A stretch of 64,000 nucleotides of DNA, taken from assembly GCF_030866765.1 (NCBI RefSeq), contig NZ_CP133017.1, positions 221,501 through 285,500 of the forward strand, read 5' to 3'. Positions 23,472-32,593 of this stretch are shown here, piece after piece. The notes beneath the pieces were generated by a model that saw only the letters and a program-made list of their open reading frames with translations, was not told where the DNA came from and did no database searches. The stretch's first letter is position 1. Every line of letters begins with the position of its first letter. Position numbers and translations under genes: made by a program. Origin of the DNA: Paenibacillus silvisoli (GTDB taxonomy: Bacteria; Bacillota; Bacilli; Paenibacillales; Paenibacillaceae).

Positions 23472-24965
23472 TTATTCGGCTGTGGCGGCAGCAGGAGCCG
23501 GTGCGTTCGCTGCGGGCTCTTCATGCGGCTTCACCTTGCGGATGAAGAACGCGAGCACGAGCGCTGTGACCGACAGCCAGGTAGCCACGATGAAGGAGTG
23601 GTTGATGCCGTAAATCATCGCGGTTTGCGTGACCTCGGCCATCTTAGTCTTGTCAGCCGGGTCGATCTGGCCGGCGATGATCAATTCTTTCGCATGCGAC
23701 GCCGACTTGTTGGTCATTAGCGTCACCAGAATCGCGGTGCCGAGCGCGCCCGACACGTTACGAAGCGTCTGCGACATCGCGGACCCATGCGCGTTCAGGC
23801 GGCGCGGCAGCTGGTTCATGCCGGCGGTCTGGATCGGCATCATGAGCATGGACATCCCGAACATGCGGAGCGTGTACATCAGCATCATATGGTTGTACGT
23901 CGTATCCGCCGTGAGATGGCTGAATTCGTACGTCGTGATCGTCGTAATGATCAAGCCGACAACCGACAGCCAGCGCGCGCCTACTTTATCGAAAATTATG
24001 CCCGTAATCGGGGACATGATGCCCATCAGAATCGCGCCGGGCAGCAGCAGAAGGCCGGATTCGAGCGGCGTAAAGCCGCGGATATTTTGCAGGAAGATCG
24101 GCAGCAAAATCATCCCCGAGAACATCGCCATCGTAATGATGGCATTAATCAACGTCGTCAGGGAGAACATCCAGTACTTGAACACATGCAGCTCAAGCAG
24201 CGGCTTCTCGACCCGTAACGAGCGGACGACGAAGAGCAGCAGGGAAATGGCGCCTACGGCGAGACACCAGACGACGACCGGGCTATCCCAGCCGTCAGAG
24301 CCGGCGTCGCTGAAGCCGTACAGCAGGCCGCCGAAGCCGATAGTGGAAAGGATGACGCCTAGAGTATCGAGCTTTGGATTGCTTGTCTTAATGACGTCCT
24401 TCATGGAGATGGCACCGAAGACAACGGCTAGAATCGCGAGCGGCATAATGATATAGAACAGGACATGCCAATCGTAGTGCTCGACGACCCAACCGGACAT
24501 GGTCGGTCCGATGGCCGGTGCGAAAATCATGGCGATACCCATCATGCCCATCGCTTTGCCGCGCTCTTCCACCGGGAAGATGGTCAGGACGACGACGGAC
24601 ATCAGCGGCATTAAGATACCTGCGCCGACAGCCTGCACGAGACGTCCGGAAAGCAGCGTGCCGAAGTCGCCGGAGAAGCCGCATATGATCGTGCCGATGG
24701 CAAACAGCGTAGATGCGACGAGAAACAGCTTGCGCGTGGAGAAGCGGTTAAACAGAAAGGCGCTGACCGGAACGAGCACGCCGTTCACGAGCATGTAGCC
24801 GTTGGAGAGCCACTGGATCGTGCTTTCGTTCACGTTCAGGTCTTCCATCATTTTGGGCAAAGCGACGTTTAATACGGTTTGGCTGAGCAGCGCCACGAAG
24901 GCCGCAATGAGCAGGGAAGCCATAATCGGGCCTCTGCGCAGCGTTTGGCTGACCATACTAGTCAT
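23472..24965 (-). CDS. DHA2-family MFS drug:proton antiporter (EmrB/QacA type)
   Basis: About 497 residues with 14 hydrophobic helices, the DHA2 hallmark. Motifs: LNVALPKMMEDLNVNESTIQWL in helix 1-2, GRLVQAVGAGILMPLMSVV (motif C-like/B), RGKAMGMMGIAMIFAPAIGPTMSGWVVEHYDWH (motif C, antiporter), and NQLPRRLNAHGSAMSQTLRNVSGALG in the C-terminal half. It should expel toxic compounds using the proton gradient. ATG 24965 is slightly favoured; ATG 24977 lies adjacent to the GAGAGG site. It overlaps the end of the MarR gene and is co-transcribed with it from the operator-bearing promoter near 25500. Confidence 0.92.
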   Translation of the reverse strand: MTSMVSQTLRRGPIMASLLIAAFVALLSQTVLNVALPKMMEDLNVNESTIQWLSNGYMLVNGVLVPVSAFLFNRFSTRKLFLVASTLFAIGTIICGFSGDFGTLLSGRLVQAVGAGILMPLMSVVVLTIFPVEERGKAMGMMGIAMIFAPAIGPTMSGWVVEHYDWHVLFYIIMPLAILAVVFGAISMKDVIKTSNPKLDTLGVILSTIGFGGLLYGFSDAGSDGWDSPVVVWCLAVGAISLLLFVVRSLRVEKPLLELHVFKYWMFSLTTLINAIITMAMFSGMILLPIFLQNIRGFTPLESGLLLLPGAILMGIMSPITGIIFDKVGARWLSVVGLIITTITTYEFSHLTADTTYNHMMLMYTLRMFGMSMLMMPIQTAGMNQLPRRLNAHGSAMSQTLRNVSGALGTAILVTLMTNKSASHAKELIIAGQIDPADKTKMAEVTQTAMIYGINHSFIVATWLSVTALVLAFFIRKVKPHEEPAANAPAPAAATAE

Positions 24966-25413
24966 GTGAAGTCTCATCCTCTCTTACTTGTCTTAAGATG
25001 TGTAAAATTTCGTTCTGAATACGAAGGAACTGCTCTTGGTCCTCCTCGGGCAGGCCGAGCAGAGGCTGAAACATCATAATGCGAGTGCTGTCGGACGCTT
25101 CCCACAGCCGCTTTCCTTTTTCCGTAAGCGTGAGCGTCATCGCTCTCCGGTCGGCCTCTGTACGCTCCCTGGAGACGAGGTCCGCCTTGACCATCCGATC
25201 GACGATGCCGCTGGTCGTGCTGTTGCCGAGACTCACCTTCTCCGCCAGCTCGGACAGCCGGATCGCCGGATGCCGGTTTAAGATGCGGAGCACGATCAGC
25301 TGAAGCGGCGTAAGATTATGCTTCTGGGCGACCTTCTTCATGACGCGGAAAAATTCTTGGTTCACCTCGCGGTAGCTTTGAAAAATTTGCAGTATACGTT
25401 GTTCTTCGCTCAA
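24958..25413 (-). CDS. MarR-family repressor
   Basis: The 151-residue winged-helix protein has the MarR pattern LTPLQLIVLRILNRHPAIRLSELAEKVSLGNSTTSGIVDRMVKADLVSRE, then the wing DRRAMTLTLTEKGKRLWEA. It is encoded first in the operon with the drug pump and probably represses both until an inducer binds. The start is TTG 25413, spaced normally from AGGAGG. Its own promoter carries a tandem 14-bp repeat operator. Confidence 0.92.
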   Translation of the reverse strand: MSEEQRILQIFQSYREVNQEFFRVMKKVAQKHNLTPLQLIVLRILNRHPAIRLSELAEKVSLGNSTTSGIVDRMVKADLVSRERTEADRRAMTLTLTEKGKRLWEASDSTRIMMFQPLLGLPEEDQEQFLRIQNEILHILRQVREDETSHD

Positions 25414-25468
25414 GGTGTCCTCCTATGTCGCAGCTTCTTCCAATGGGATTCGAAGCCGAGTGAATTAG

Positions 25469-25496
25469 TTCGCATACGAAATTTCGCATACGAAAT
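25469..25496. promoter_or_regulatory. MarR operator: tandem 14-bp repeats
   Basis: TTCGCATACGAAAT occurs twice with no gap (25469-25482, 25483-25496). Each copy holds the dyad TTCG-cata-CGAA. It lies directly downstream of the minus-strand -10 box, where a MarR dimer pair would block transcription. Confidence 0.8.
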
Positions 25497-25525
25497 ATTA
25501 TGCACCGTCACAGCGCATATGTCAA
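25497..25525 (-). promoter_or_regulatory. Sigma-A promoter of the marR-pump operon
   Basis: On the minus strand TTGACA (25525-25520), 17 bp, CATAAT (25502-25497): nearly consensus. Confidence 0.8.
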
Positions 25526-25589
25526 TTTTGATATATGAAATAGAAAAAGGTACCGGATTAGGGTACCCATTGGGCGGACATTCGAAGAG

Positions 25590-25628
25590 GAAAAAGAAGA
25601 GACCGCTGGAATGGAATCCAAGCGGTCT
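25590..25628 (-). terminator. Terminator of the SLH nucleotidase gene
   Basis: On the minus strand AGACCGCT ... AGCGGTCT stem followed by CTTCTTTTT, 22 nt after the stop. Confidence 0.85.
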
Positions 25629-25649
25629 TTCCCCATATGCCGTTAAATT

Positions 25650-28244
25650 TTATTTCGCCGCCGCAGCAGCGGTCGCTTCCGCGTTCGTCATCAGCAAATC
25701 GATAACCTTCGCCGCTTCCGCGCGCGTCGACGTCGCCTTCGGCACGAACTTGCCGCCGCCGCGGCCGTTCATGATGCCTTTGCCTGCTACCGCGTCAATG
25801 CTGGATTTCGCCCATGCGCTGATCAAGCTGCTATCCGCGAATGCAGGAGCTTCCGCAGCCTGCTCTTGCGCCGCGCCCGCTGCCGCCAGATCCAGCGCGT
25901 TCTTCGCCATGACGGCCATTTGCTCGCGCGTGATGCTCGCGCCAGGGGCGAATTGATCCTTGCTTATGCCTTTAACCAAGCCGTTGTCATACGCTGCGGA
26001 AACCGCGTTCGCATACCAGCTGGCTGCCGGGACGTCCTTGAACGTCGCCGCAGTCGCCGTGCCGTTTGCCTTCAGCTTCAATGCGTTCACGAGCATGCTT
26101 GCAAACTCCGCGCGCGTCACTTGCGCGCTTGGATCGAAATCGGTGTCGTTCTTGCCTTGCACGATTTGCTTCGCGGCCAGACGCTGAATCGCCGGGTAAG
26201 CCCAGTGCGATGCCGGCACGTCGCGGAACGATTTGTTCAGGTTGATCGAGAAGATGCCGAAGCCTTTGTCGTCGGTTTTATCCAGGTAGCGGATATTGCC
26301 GGTTTCCTTCGCGTACGCGTCTGCCTTCGGCGAGGAAGCGAACGTTACGTTCACGTCGCCGAAGATCGGCGCGATCGACCAGTTGTTGTCGATCGACGGG
26401 TTGATCTCTTTATTTTCCGTGATGTAATCCATCAAGATTTGGCGGTTCTCTTCCGTCGAGTCGATCACATACTTGCTGCCTTTGACGCCAGGGAAGTTAC
26501 CGCCGCCGCTGGCGCGGTAGTTGTTCGTCACCACGATGAAATCTTGGTTCGGGTCAACCGGCTTGCCGTTGTACTTCAAATTCGCGATCCGGCTGGAATC
26601 GGCGTTCGCCACCGTGCCGTCCACCTTGTACTTCGCCGGCTTCGTTACGTCGACCTGGTACGTCACGCCGTCGATGACATCGAAGTTATAGACCGGGAAG
26701 CTTGGGTTCAACAGTGTTTGCTCTTCCTTCTTGGAAGGATCGATCTGATTGAACTTGCCTGCGGACATCTCCAGCCATTCTTTCACGACCGAGCCTTTGA
26801 CCAGGATGGCTTTCAGCGTGTTGTCGTACAGGTACAGATCGCCGGCGCTCTTGATCGCAAGCGGGCCTTTCTTGATTTCCGTAAACTCCTCGACGCCGTT
26901 GCGGCCGGCTTTAAAAGGCGCGCCAACCGATAGAATCGGCGTATCTTTGTACTGCGGCAGGTTGTCCTTCACGTACTGCTCGGCGTACCATTTCTGCGCG
27001 TTGGTTACAATTTGAACCGATGGATCGTCCTGCACCAGGGCAAAATAGCTGTGAATCGGCGCGGTCGTCGTCCCGATCGGATTGTTCGCGTACGCAATCG
27101 TTGCTTCGTGATCGGCCTTCACGGCGTCGACAATCGCCGGATCTTCTTCTACCAGAGGAGCCTTCGCGTTCTTGTCATAGATCGATTTCGTGGACGATTG
27201 GGAACCGACCACCTTCCACTTGCCGTCCTGCTTCTCGAGCGTCAAATCAATGAGGCCGAGGTTGCTGCCGCCGTAGCCTGCTTGAACGGCCGGCACGCCG
27301 TTAATCGTGCCCTTGGCATTGTCGACGCCTGGCAATACGTTGCCGGATGCATCCTTGAACAGCGCGTCCAGCGACTTCTCATCGGCGGCCGGGAACACTT
27401 TGTGCGTATGCGAGAACGTGATGGCGTCAATGCCTGGCACAAGGCTGAGCGGCAAAACCGCGTCTTCCGCTTTCACATGCGCCTGCGCGTTTCCGTTAAA
27501 GCCGGTGTGCGCCATCGCGATAATGATGTCCGCGCCTTGCGCCTTCATTTCAGGGATGAATTTCTCGGCTGTTTCGACGATATCCTTCGTAATGACGTTG
27601 CCTTCAAGCGACGCTTTGTCCCAGTCCATGATTTGGGGAGGCACAAAGCCGATTACGCCGATCTTCAGCGTTTGTTCGACGCCGGCTTCGTCTGTATACT
27701 TTTTCTCGATAATTTTGTAAGGCTCGAATTTATTTTTGTCGTTATCGGGGTTCGCATCATGGTCATCCACATACACGTTTGCCGAAATATAAGGGAATTT
27801 CGCGCCTTTGATCGCTTGGTTCAAGTAATCCAAACCATAGTTGAACTCATGGTTGCCGAGCGTGGCGACGTCGTAGCCCATCAGGTTCATCGCTTTGTAA
27901 ACCGGGTGGATTTCGCCTTCTTTAAGCGGCTGAACCTTCGCTTTATACGTACCGAGCGGCGTGCCTTGAATCAAGTCGCCGTTGTCGACAAGAAACGTGT
28001 TTTTCGCCTCCGCGCGCACCTCTTTAATGAGGTTGGAGGTTCTGGCCAATCCGACCGTCGGCGCCGCAGCATCCTTGTAGTAGTCATAAGACATCAGGTT
28101 CGTATGCACGTCCGTCGTCTCCATAATGCTCAGCTTCATCGTAGAGCTGGCTGCATCGGCAGAAACAAGTTGGCTGAACGGCATAACAAGCATACCTGCG
28201 GTCAATGTTGCTGCGACAATTTTCGTCGAATGTGGTTTACGCAT
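25650..28244 (-). CDS. SLH-anchored 2',3'-cyclic-nucleotide phosphodiesterase / 5'-nucleotidase
   Basis: The 864-residue exported protein has a signal peptide (cleaved near SADA), a calcineurin-like metallophosphatase domain (about residues 35-340) with metal motifs TTDVHTN, LVDNGDLIQGTP, LGNHEFNYG, IAMAHTGF and ITFSHTHKVF, a 5'-nucleotidase C-terminal domain (about residues 400-600), and three SLH repeats (about 678-860). It is a CpdB/YfkN-type enzyme that takes nucleotides at the surface to nucleosides and phosphate. The SLH repeats are at the C-terminus here, in contrast to the GH3 protein. It has its own terminator. Confidence 0.92.
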   Translation of the reverse strand: MRKPHSTKIVAATLTAGMLVMPFSQLVSADAASSTMKLSIMETTDVHTNLMSYDYYKDAAAPTVGLARTSNLIKEVRAEAKNTFLVDNGDLIQGTPLGTYKAKVQPLKEGEIHPVYKAMNLMGYDVATLGNHEFNYGLDYLNQAIKGAKFPYISANVYVDDHDANPDNDKNKFEPYKIIEKKYTDEAGVEQTLKIGVIGFVPPQIMDWDKASLEGNVITKDIVETAEKFIPEMKAQGADIIIAMAHTGFNGNAQAHVKAEDAVLPLSLVPGIDAITFSHTHKVFPAADEKSLDALFKDASGNVLPGVDNAKGTINGVPAVQAGYGGSNLGLIDLTLEKQDGKWKVVGSQSSTKSIYDKNAKAPLVEEDPAIVDAVKADHEATIAYANNPIGTTTAPIHSYFALVQDDPSVQIVTNAQKWYAEQYVKDNLPQYKDTPILSVGAPFKAGRNGVEEFTEIKKGPLAIKSAGDLYLYDNTLKAILVKGSVVKEWLEMSAGKFNQIDPSKKEEQTLLNPSFPVYNFDVIDGVTYQVDVTKPAKYKVDGTVANADSSRIANLKYNGKPVDPNQDFIVVTNNYRASGGGNFPGVKGSKYVIDSTEENRQILMDYITENKEINPSIDNNWSIAPIFGDVNVTFASSPKADAYAKETGNIRYLDKTDDKGFGIFSINLNKSFRDVPASHWAYPAIQRLAAKQIVQGKNDTDFDPSAQVTRAEFASMLVNALKLKANGTATAATFKDVPAASWYANAVSAAYDNGLVKGISKDQFAPGASITREQMAVMAKNALDLAAAGAAQEQAAEAPAFADSSLISAWAKSSIDAVAGKGIMNGRGGGKFVPKATSTRAEAAKVIDLLMTNAEATAAAAAK

Positions 28245-28418
28245 GTGGATGAATATTCCCCCTGTAAAATAGTTTGTGTGACAACTATCTCTTGCTCGAC
28301 ACTTATCTTAGTCGAACCGTGGCGAAAAGAATAGCGTTAAAAAATGTTATCTGCTCGCCAATAGAAAAAGCCGGACAGTTGTCTTTGGAGACGAACGTCC
28401 GGCCATATGATTTGATCC

Positions 28419-29051
28419 TTATTGGACATTATAAGTAACAAGCCCCTTGGCATTGGCGTACAAAGCCGCCTGCGTGCGGGCTTCCAGACCGAGCTTAGCG
28501 AGAATTTGGCTCACGTGCTTCTTAACCGTGTACTCCGTGATATAGAGAAATTGCGAAATCTCTTTATTGGAACGGCCTTTGCCAAGCTCGATCAGCACTT
28601 CCTTTTCCTTTGGCGTCAGCAGCGAGTCCTCTTCTAGCGGTTTCTCCGGCCGCATGATGAAATCATAAATGCCCGGATCGTAATATTTGCGGCCTTTGCC
28701 GATGATTCGCAGCGCATGAATGAGCTCCTCCGGCAACGCTTCCTTCAATAAGTAGCCATCGACGCCGATTTCCTTCGCCCGCATGAAGTCGTCCTCCTCC
28801 ACCGACGAGGTGAGTACGGCAAACTTACAGTCCATGCCGAGCAGCTGCGCCTCCGCGATTAAATCGAGCCCGGATTCCTTGCCCAAGCGCAAATCGATTA
28901 ACGCCAGATCCGGCTTTCCGGTTTGCAGCAGCTGAAGCGCTTCGATGCGGCCCGCCGCTTCGCCGAGAATCTCCATCGAGCCGTCGCAGGTCAGAATCGA
29001 CGCCAAGCCTCTTCGTACAAGGGGATGATCGTCCACGATGACAACCTTCAT
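28419..29051 (-). CDS. NarL-family response regulator
   Basis: The 210-residue protein has a receiver domain (acidic pair Asp7/Asp8, phospho-acceptor Asp53 in ALIDLRLG, Thr in AVLTSS) and a LuxR-type DNA-binding domain (LTPKEKEVLIELGKGRSNKEISQFLYITEYTVKKHVSQILAKLGLEAR). It is phosphorylated by the histidine kinase encoded just upstream, with a 4-nt overlap (ATGA). The target is most simply the adjacent surface locus at 30753-34597. No terminator is evident but the nucleotidase gene begins upstream on the same strand 175 nt away. Confidence 0.93.
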   Translation of the reverse strand: MKVVIVDDHPLVRRGLASILTCDGSMEILGEAAGRIEALQLLQTGKPDLALIDLRLGKESGLDLIAEAQLLGMDCKFAVLTSSVEEDDFMRAKEIGVDGYLLKEALPEELIHALRIIGKGRKYYDPGIYDFIMRPEKPLEEDSLLTPKEKEVLIELGKGRSNKEISQFLYITEYTVKKHVSQILAKLGLEARTQAALYANAKGLVTYNVQ

Positions 29052-30778
29052 ATGATTCCCGCCACCTCCTGTCGATTGCGGAGAACTCCGTTTGGAATCT
29101 CCGCGAATAGATCCGTTCCCCGTCCTTTGGACGTTTTGATCGAAAATTTGCCATGGAACGCGTTGACCATCGCTCGCATATTGATTAAACCGATACCCTT
29201 CTCCCGATTCGTTTCGGTTCGCTCCGTCTGGATGCCGACCCCGTTATCGTGGATGGCGAGTACCGTCTTATTTTCCGAGATGGTGAGGCTTACTTCGACC
29301 CGGCTGCAATGGCCATGACGAACGGCATTTCCGCACGCTTCGCAGATCATCCGGTAGACGGCCTGCTTCAAGGACGGGATCATAAAGGCTTCGTCGCCCG
29401 CAATCTGGTAGTCGACCCGGATTTGATTCAGCTTGGCATGCTCGTCCAAAAATCGTTTCAGCTGCACGATAAACGGCATCTCGCCCTTCTTCACGGAGCT
29501 TAGCCGGTAGATGGCCGACCGCAGCTCTTTCAGCGTCGTATTGGCGGACTGCGAGAGGAAGCGGTATTCCTCGTTCAGCTGCTCCTGCTTCAAGCCGGGG
29601 CCTTTCACCTGCAAGCTGTGCAGCGAGCAGGAGATGCCGAACAACCGCTGCGATACGCTGTCGTGAATGTCATTGGCGATCCGATTCTGCTCTTCCGTGA
29701 CGAGCATTTGATCCATGATGAGGTCCATATGCATCCGTTCCAGCATCGTCTCGCTTAATTGGGAAAGAAATTCAAGCGGTCGGTTCAGATCAAGCCGATT
29801 TCCGGCAGGGATGGCGTTCGCCGTCCTCATGCCCAAGATACCGGTGTGGCTGGACGTTCGAATGATTCGGAGCGCATACTTCTCCTCGTGGAATAGCCAG
29901 CCGATCGTGCCGCTTTTGCCGCGAAGCTTGCTCCAGTCTTCTTTAATAAGCGCCTCCAGCCGGGGGTTGTCCGTCTGGTTCTCGAAGTGCTCCTTCTGAT
30001 GATGAAGATCGTTGAGCCAAAAAAACGCGGCATCGCTCTGCGTGCATTTCATCAAGGAAGAGGTAACTTCCTGGACAAGCTTAGCTGCGCTCTTCTGGGA
30101 AGAGAACGATTCCATGACACGGTACAAGGTCATCATCTGCTCAAGGGTATGCTGATACTTGTCATTCGTGCCGGAAAGCTTCTGGTTGATGAGGAGCAGT
30201 TCGAGCTGCTGTTGATGCAGGAGGGCGGCTTTGGCATCGAGCTGCTTCGTCAGGTCCGCGAACAATCGGGTAAGCAGAGTCGTCAAGAAACAGACCAAAT
30301 AGATGTAGGAGTTCGCCTCGATTGTCGCCAAGATAGGCCCGGTATGAAATAGGCGATTAGCGATGGCGGTCGCCGTAACGAGATAGAAGGCGAGCGTTCC
30401 CCAGCAAAACGAGGAGCTTAGGAAGCTGGCCGCGACCAGCACCGGATTAAGCGCATACCAGATGAACGGGCTGGAGATGCCGCCTGTCGGAATCAGCAGC
30501 AGCGTCAGGCCGATCGTCTCCGTCAGCACGATGGACTTTTGGAGCATCGGGTTGGCGTCGTATTTCCGCTGCAGATCGGTGACGATTCGGGCGGCCACGG
30601 CTACCGAAAGGATGACGCCGCCCTTCAGCAGCAGCGTCGACTGCGGCTCCAGCAAATAGAAAACGGAAGTGAGCATCAGCGATGCGTACCGGTACAGCAG
30701 GACCAGTTTACCGATACTGGAAGGCCCCTTCAAGGAGAGAAGAAGCCTTTGGCTAGCTTTTAGCGTATGCTTGATCAT
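29048..30778 (-). CDS. Membrane sensor histidine kinase (HisKA_3 type)
   Basis: The 576-residue protein has an N-terminal membrane part with about six hydrophobic helices (residues 15-175), a coiled region, a GAF-like domain (about 215-340), then HisKA_3 (RIANDIHDSVSQRLFGI with phospho-His372) and the ATPase domain (HDNGVGI, GIGLINMRA). No large extracellular sensor loop is seen, so the signal is likely within the membrane or from a partner protein. ATG 30778 is chosen because AAGGAG precedes it; the ORF upstream to 30862 overlaps the DUF5305 gene. It overlaps DUF5305 by 26 nt and the response regulator by 4 nt: one coupled operon. Confidence 0.92.
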   Translation of the reverse strand: MIKHTLKASQRLLLSLKGPSSIGKLVLLYRYASLMLTSVFYLLEPQSTLLLKGGVILSVAVAARIVTDLQRKYDANPMLQKSIVLTETIGLTLLLIPTGGISSPFIWYALNPVLVAASFLSSSFCWGTLAFYLVTATAIANRLFHTGPILATIEANSYIYLVCFLTTLLTRLFADLTKQLDAKAALLHQQQLELLLINQKLSGTNDKYQHTLEQMMTLYRVMESFSSQKSAAKLVQEVTSSLMKCTQSDAAFFWLNDLHHQKEHFENQTDNPRLEALIKEDWSKLRGKSGTIGWLFHEEKYALRIIRTSSHTGILGMRTANAIPAGNRLDLNRPLEFLSQLSETMLERMHMDLIMDQMLVTEEQNRIANDIHDSVSQRLFGISCSLHSLQVKGPGLKQEQLNEEYRFLSQSANTTLKELRSAIYRLSSVKKGEMPFIVQLKRFLDEHAKLNQIRVDYQIAGDEAFMIPSLKQAVYRMICEACGNAVRHGHCSRVEVSLTISENKTVLAIHDNGVGIQTERTETNREKGIGLINMRAMVNAFHGKFSIKTSKGRGTDLFAEIPNGVLRNRQEVAGII

Positions 30779-31844
30779 GTGCGGCTCCTTTTTTCGCGCC
30801 GGATGCCCGTTCGCTGCGGCTGCTTGTCTCGAAGTTATATAAGCAGTCTCCGTCCACGACAAAATACGTTACGCGCTCGCCCATGTAATCGTTGAAGGAG
30901 AAGATCGGCAGCTCCTTCTCGTCGGCGATTTTAACGATGGATGTGAAGGAATCGAGCGAGAGAATCGATTTTTGCGCCGTATTCAGCTTCTGAGTGACCG
31001 GAATGACCCGGCTGCCGTACTTGCGCTGGATGTTGTCGACGGCGGAGCTTTTTGGCTGCGAGCGGCGCTCGGCAGCGCCCGATAAGTGCAAGAGAACCAA
31101 GGCTAGCAGCAGGGCAGCGGAAATGGCGCTGCTCGCAAGCCGGACCGATCCGAGCGGCAGCTCCGAGCCAAAGGCCGGAAACGTATTCGTCGCAACCTCC
31201 GTCTTCGAGAGCGGAATGGCTGCGTTGAACGTCGTCTCGCTGGTCCGTTCGATCTGATCGAAGGAGAAGCGGAAGCTCAGCTTGTCCGTTACGTTAATGG
31301 CCGAAGCAATTCCCGCATAGTCCAAGGTACCTTTAATATTCGGCGCGATGTCCAGCGTATAGATAGCCGAACGAATGCCCGTTTCCCGCTCGACCTGCAG
31401 AATGAACCCTTTCACTTGCTCCATATCGATCGTGAAGGTCGTGTCGATGAGCGGCACAAGCGCTCCTTTCTGTTGGATCGACTGCTCCTGCTCCAGCGGG
31501 AACCGCTTCTCCCACATCTCGCCGGCCCCAATAATTAATTCGGCGGCATGCGTTCCTTTGATGGTGACCTCCTGCCCGGCCGTGACGGTAGATTTCAGAT
31601 GAACCGGGATGGAGGTTGTAATAGTCGGAAAAATATACCGTCCGGCCTCGACCGTTCCTCCGTCGGGATAGAGGATATTAGGCGTGACGACGGCTTTATA
31701 GTCATAGCCCGTCTGAATCTGGGCGGGATATTCAATCGTGCGGCTGCTGGTTCCCGGCGTATTCAAGGAATAGGCCGCGATTGCAGCCGAGAATACGAGG
31801 AGATTCGCGATAGCGCTGAAGATGAGCTTACGGTGCTTCATCAT
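30753..31844 (-). CDS. DUF5305-like membrane-anchored extracellular protein
   Basis: The 363-residue protein has an N-terminal membrane segment, an extracellular part of about 220 residues (beta-rich, ATTSIPVHLK-like strands, no Cys), a second membrane segment near residue 245 and a cytoplasmic tail of about 100 residues. This is the DUF5305 layout, a family found next to SipW-type signal peptidases; function unknown. ATG 31844 is chosen because GAGGAGG lies 10 nt before it. It overlaps the gene before and the kinase after, so a sensory partner role for the kinase is possible (inference). Confidence 0.75.
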   Translation of the reverse strand: MMKHRKLIFSAIANLLVFSAAIAAYSLNTPGTSSRTIEYPAQIQTGYDYKAVVTPNILYPDGGTVEAGRYIFPTITTSIPVHLKSTVTAGQEVTIKGTHAAELIIGAGEMWEKRFPLEQEQSIQQKGALVPLIDTTFTIDMEQVKGFILQVERETGIRSAIYTLDIAPNIKGTLDYAGIASAINVTDKLSFRFSFDQIERTSETTFNAAIPLSKTEVATNTFPAFGSELPLGSVRLASSAISAALLLALVLLHLSGAAERRSQPKSSAVDNIQRKYGSRVIPVTQKLNTAQKSILSLDSFTSIVKIADEKELPIFSFNDYMGERVTYFVVDGDCLYNFETSSRSERASGAKKGAAHDQAYAKS

Positions 31845-32334
31845 GTTGGGTAGCCTCCTCATACGGGGTAGCGGATTGTGCCGGTTCGGACTCTTGTTTT
31901 TCCGGCGCTAGCTCAGGCTCGTCCTCTTTGAATGCCGGCAGTGCCGATCTTAGCGCGGTGCTGCCGCCTTCCCAGCTGGCGAACAGCTGGAGCTCCTTGC
32001 CGAGCAGCTCTTGGGAGGCGCCGGTCAGCGTGAAGGTCAAGGAAGCCTCGGGCTGCAGAAAATACGGACTTTCGGTGCCGTCGCTGGCAGCGATGGGGCT
32101 GTCGGCCTCGCCAATCAGATAGACGCCGGAGATGGTGACGAGACGGTCCAAATGATTGGTAACGGTAAACGTTTTCGCTTCCCCATACGAAATGGCGATG
32201 AGAGCTTGGCTCTCCGGCGTAATCGATAACGAGGTTTGGCTCGAGACTTGGACAGCCGAGTAGCTGTAGACGCGAACCAGCAGGAATGTAAGCAAGATAA
32301 TGAATAAGGCCGCGAGACCGTAGAGCGATTTCAA
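31828..32334 (-). CDS. Small membrane-anchored extracellular protein, unknown family
   Basis: The 168-residue protein starts with one membrane helix (SLYGLAALFIILLTFLLVRVY), then an Ig-like beta domain of about 105 residues (FTVTNHLDRLVTISGVYLIG; ASLTFTLTGASQELLGKELQLF) and an acidic Glu/Gln/Pro tail. It is the first gene of the coupled operon with DUF5305 and the two-component genes. TTG 32334 follows GGAGGAGA by 5 nt. I do not recognise the family; the fold resembles the non-cytoplasmic domains that accompany TasA/camelysin proteins. Confidence 0.7.
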   Translation of the reverse strand: MKSLYGLAALFIILLTFLLVRVYSYSAVQVSSQTSLSITPESQALIAISYGEAKTFTVTNHLDRLVTISGVYLIGEADSPIAASDGTESPYFLQPEASLTFTLTGASQELLGKELQLFASWEGGSTALRSALPAFKEDEPELAPEKQESEPAQSATPYEEATQHDEAP

Positions 32335-32533
32335 GCCATCTCCTCCAATCGTCGTTCGACTGCGCTAAGACGAATCCAGGACAATTTGCATGATTTCTAT
32401 CGAATTTTGCCTGATGCATAGATAATTATAACTAGGATGTCGTGAATATAATGTCAGTTCGTGCGGAGCCGCCCGTTCTAACTTTGTAGCATACACCCAT
32501 TTTTTGTCGGTTTTTAGATACAAAATGGAGCAA

Positions 32534-32575
32534 AAAAGAAGAATGAACGGATAGTGACCATTCATTCTTCTTTAT
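32534..32575 (-). terminator. Terminator after the camelysin-like gene
   Basis: On the minus strand AAGAATGAA ... TTCATTCTT stem with a 13-nt loop, followed by CTTTTTTG. It separates the camelysin-like gene from the operon at 28419-32334. Confidence 0.85.
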
Positions 32576-32593
32576 TTTTAACTGCGTAGGATA

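Noticed and set aside
27012-28334. A 440-codon plus-strand frame over the SLH nucleotidase
   Set aside because: It is Arg/Val/His-rich shadow sequence; the nucleotidase motifs on the other strand are unambiguous.
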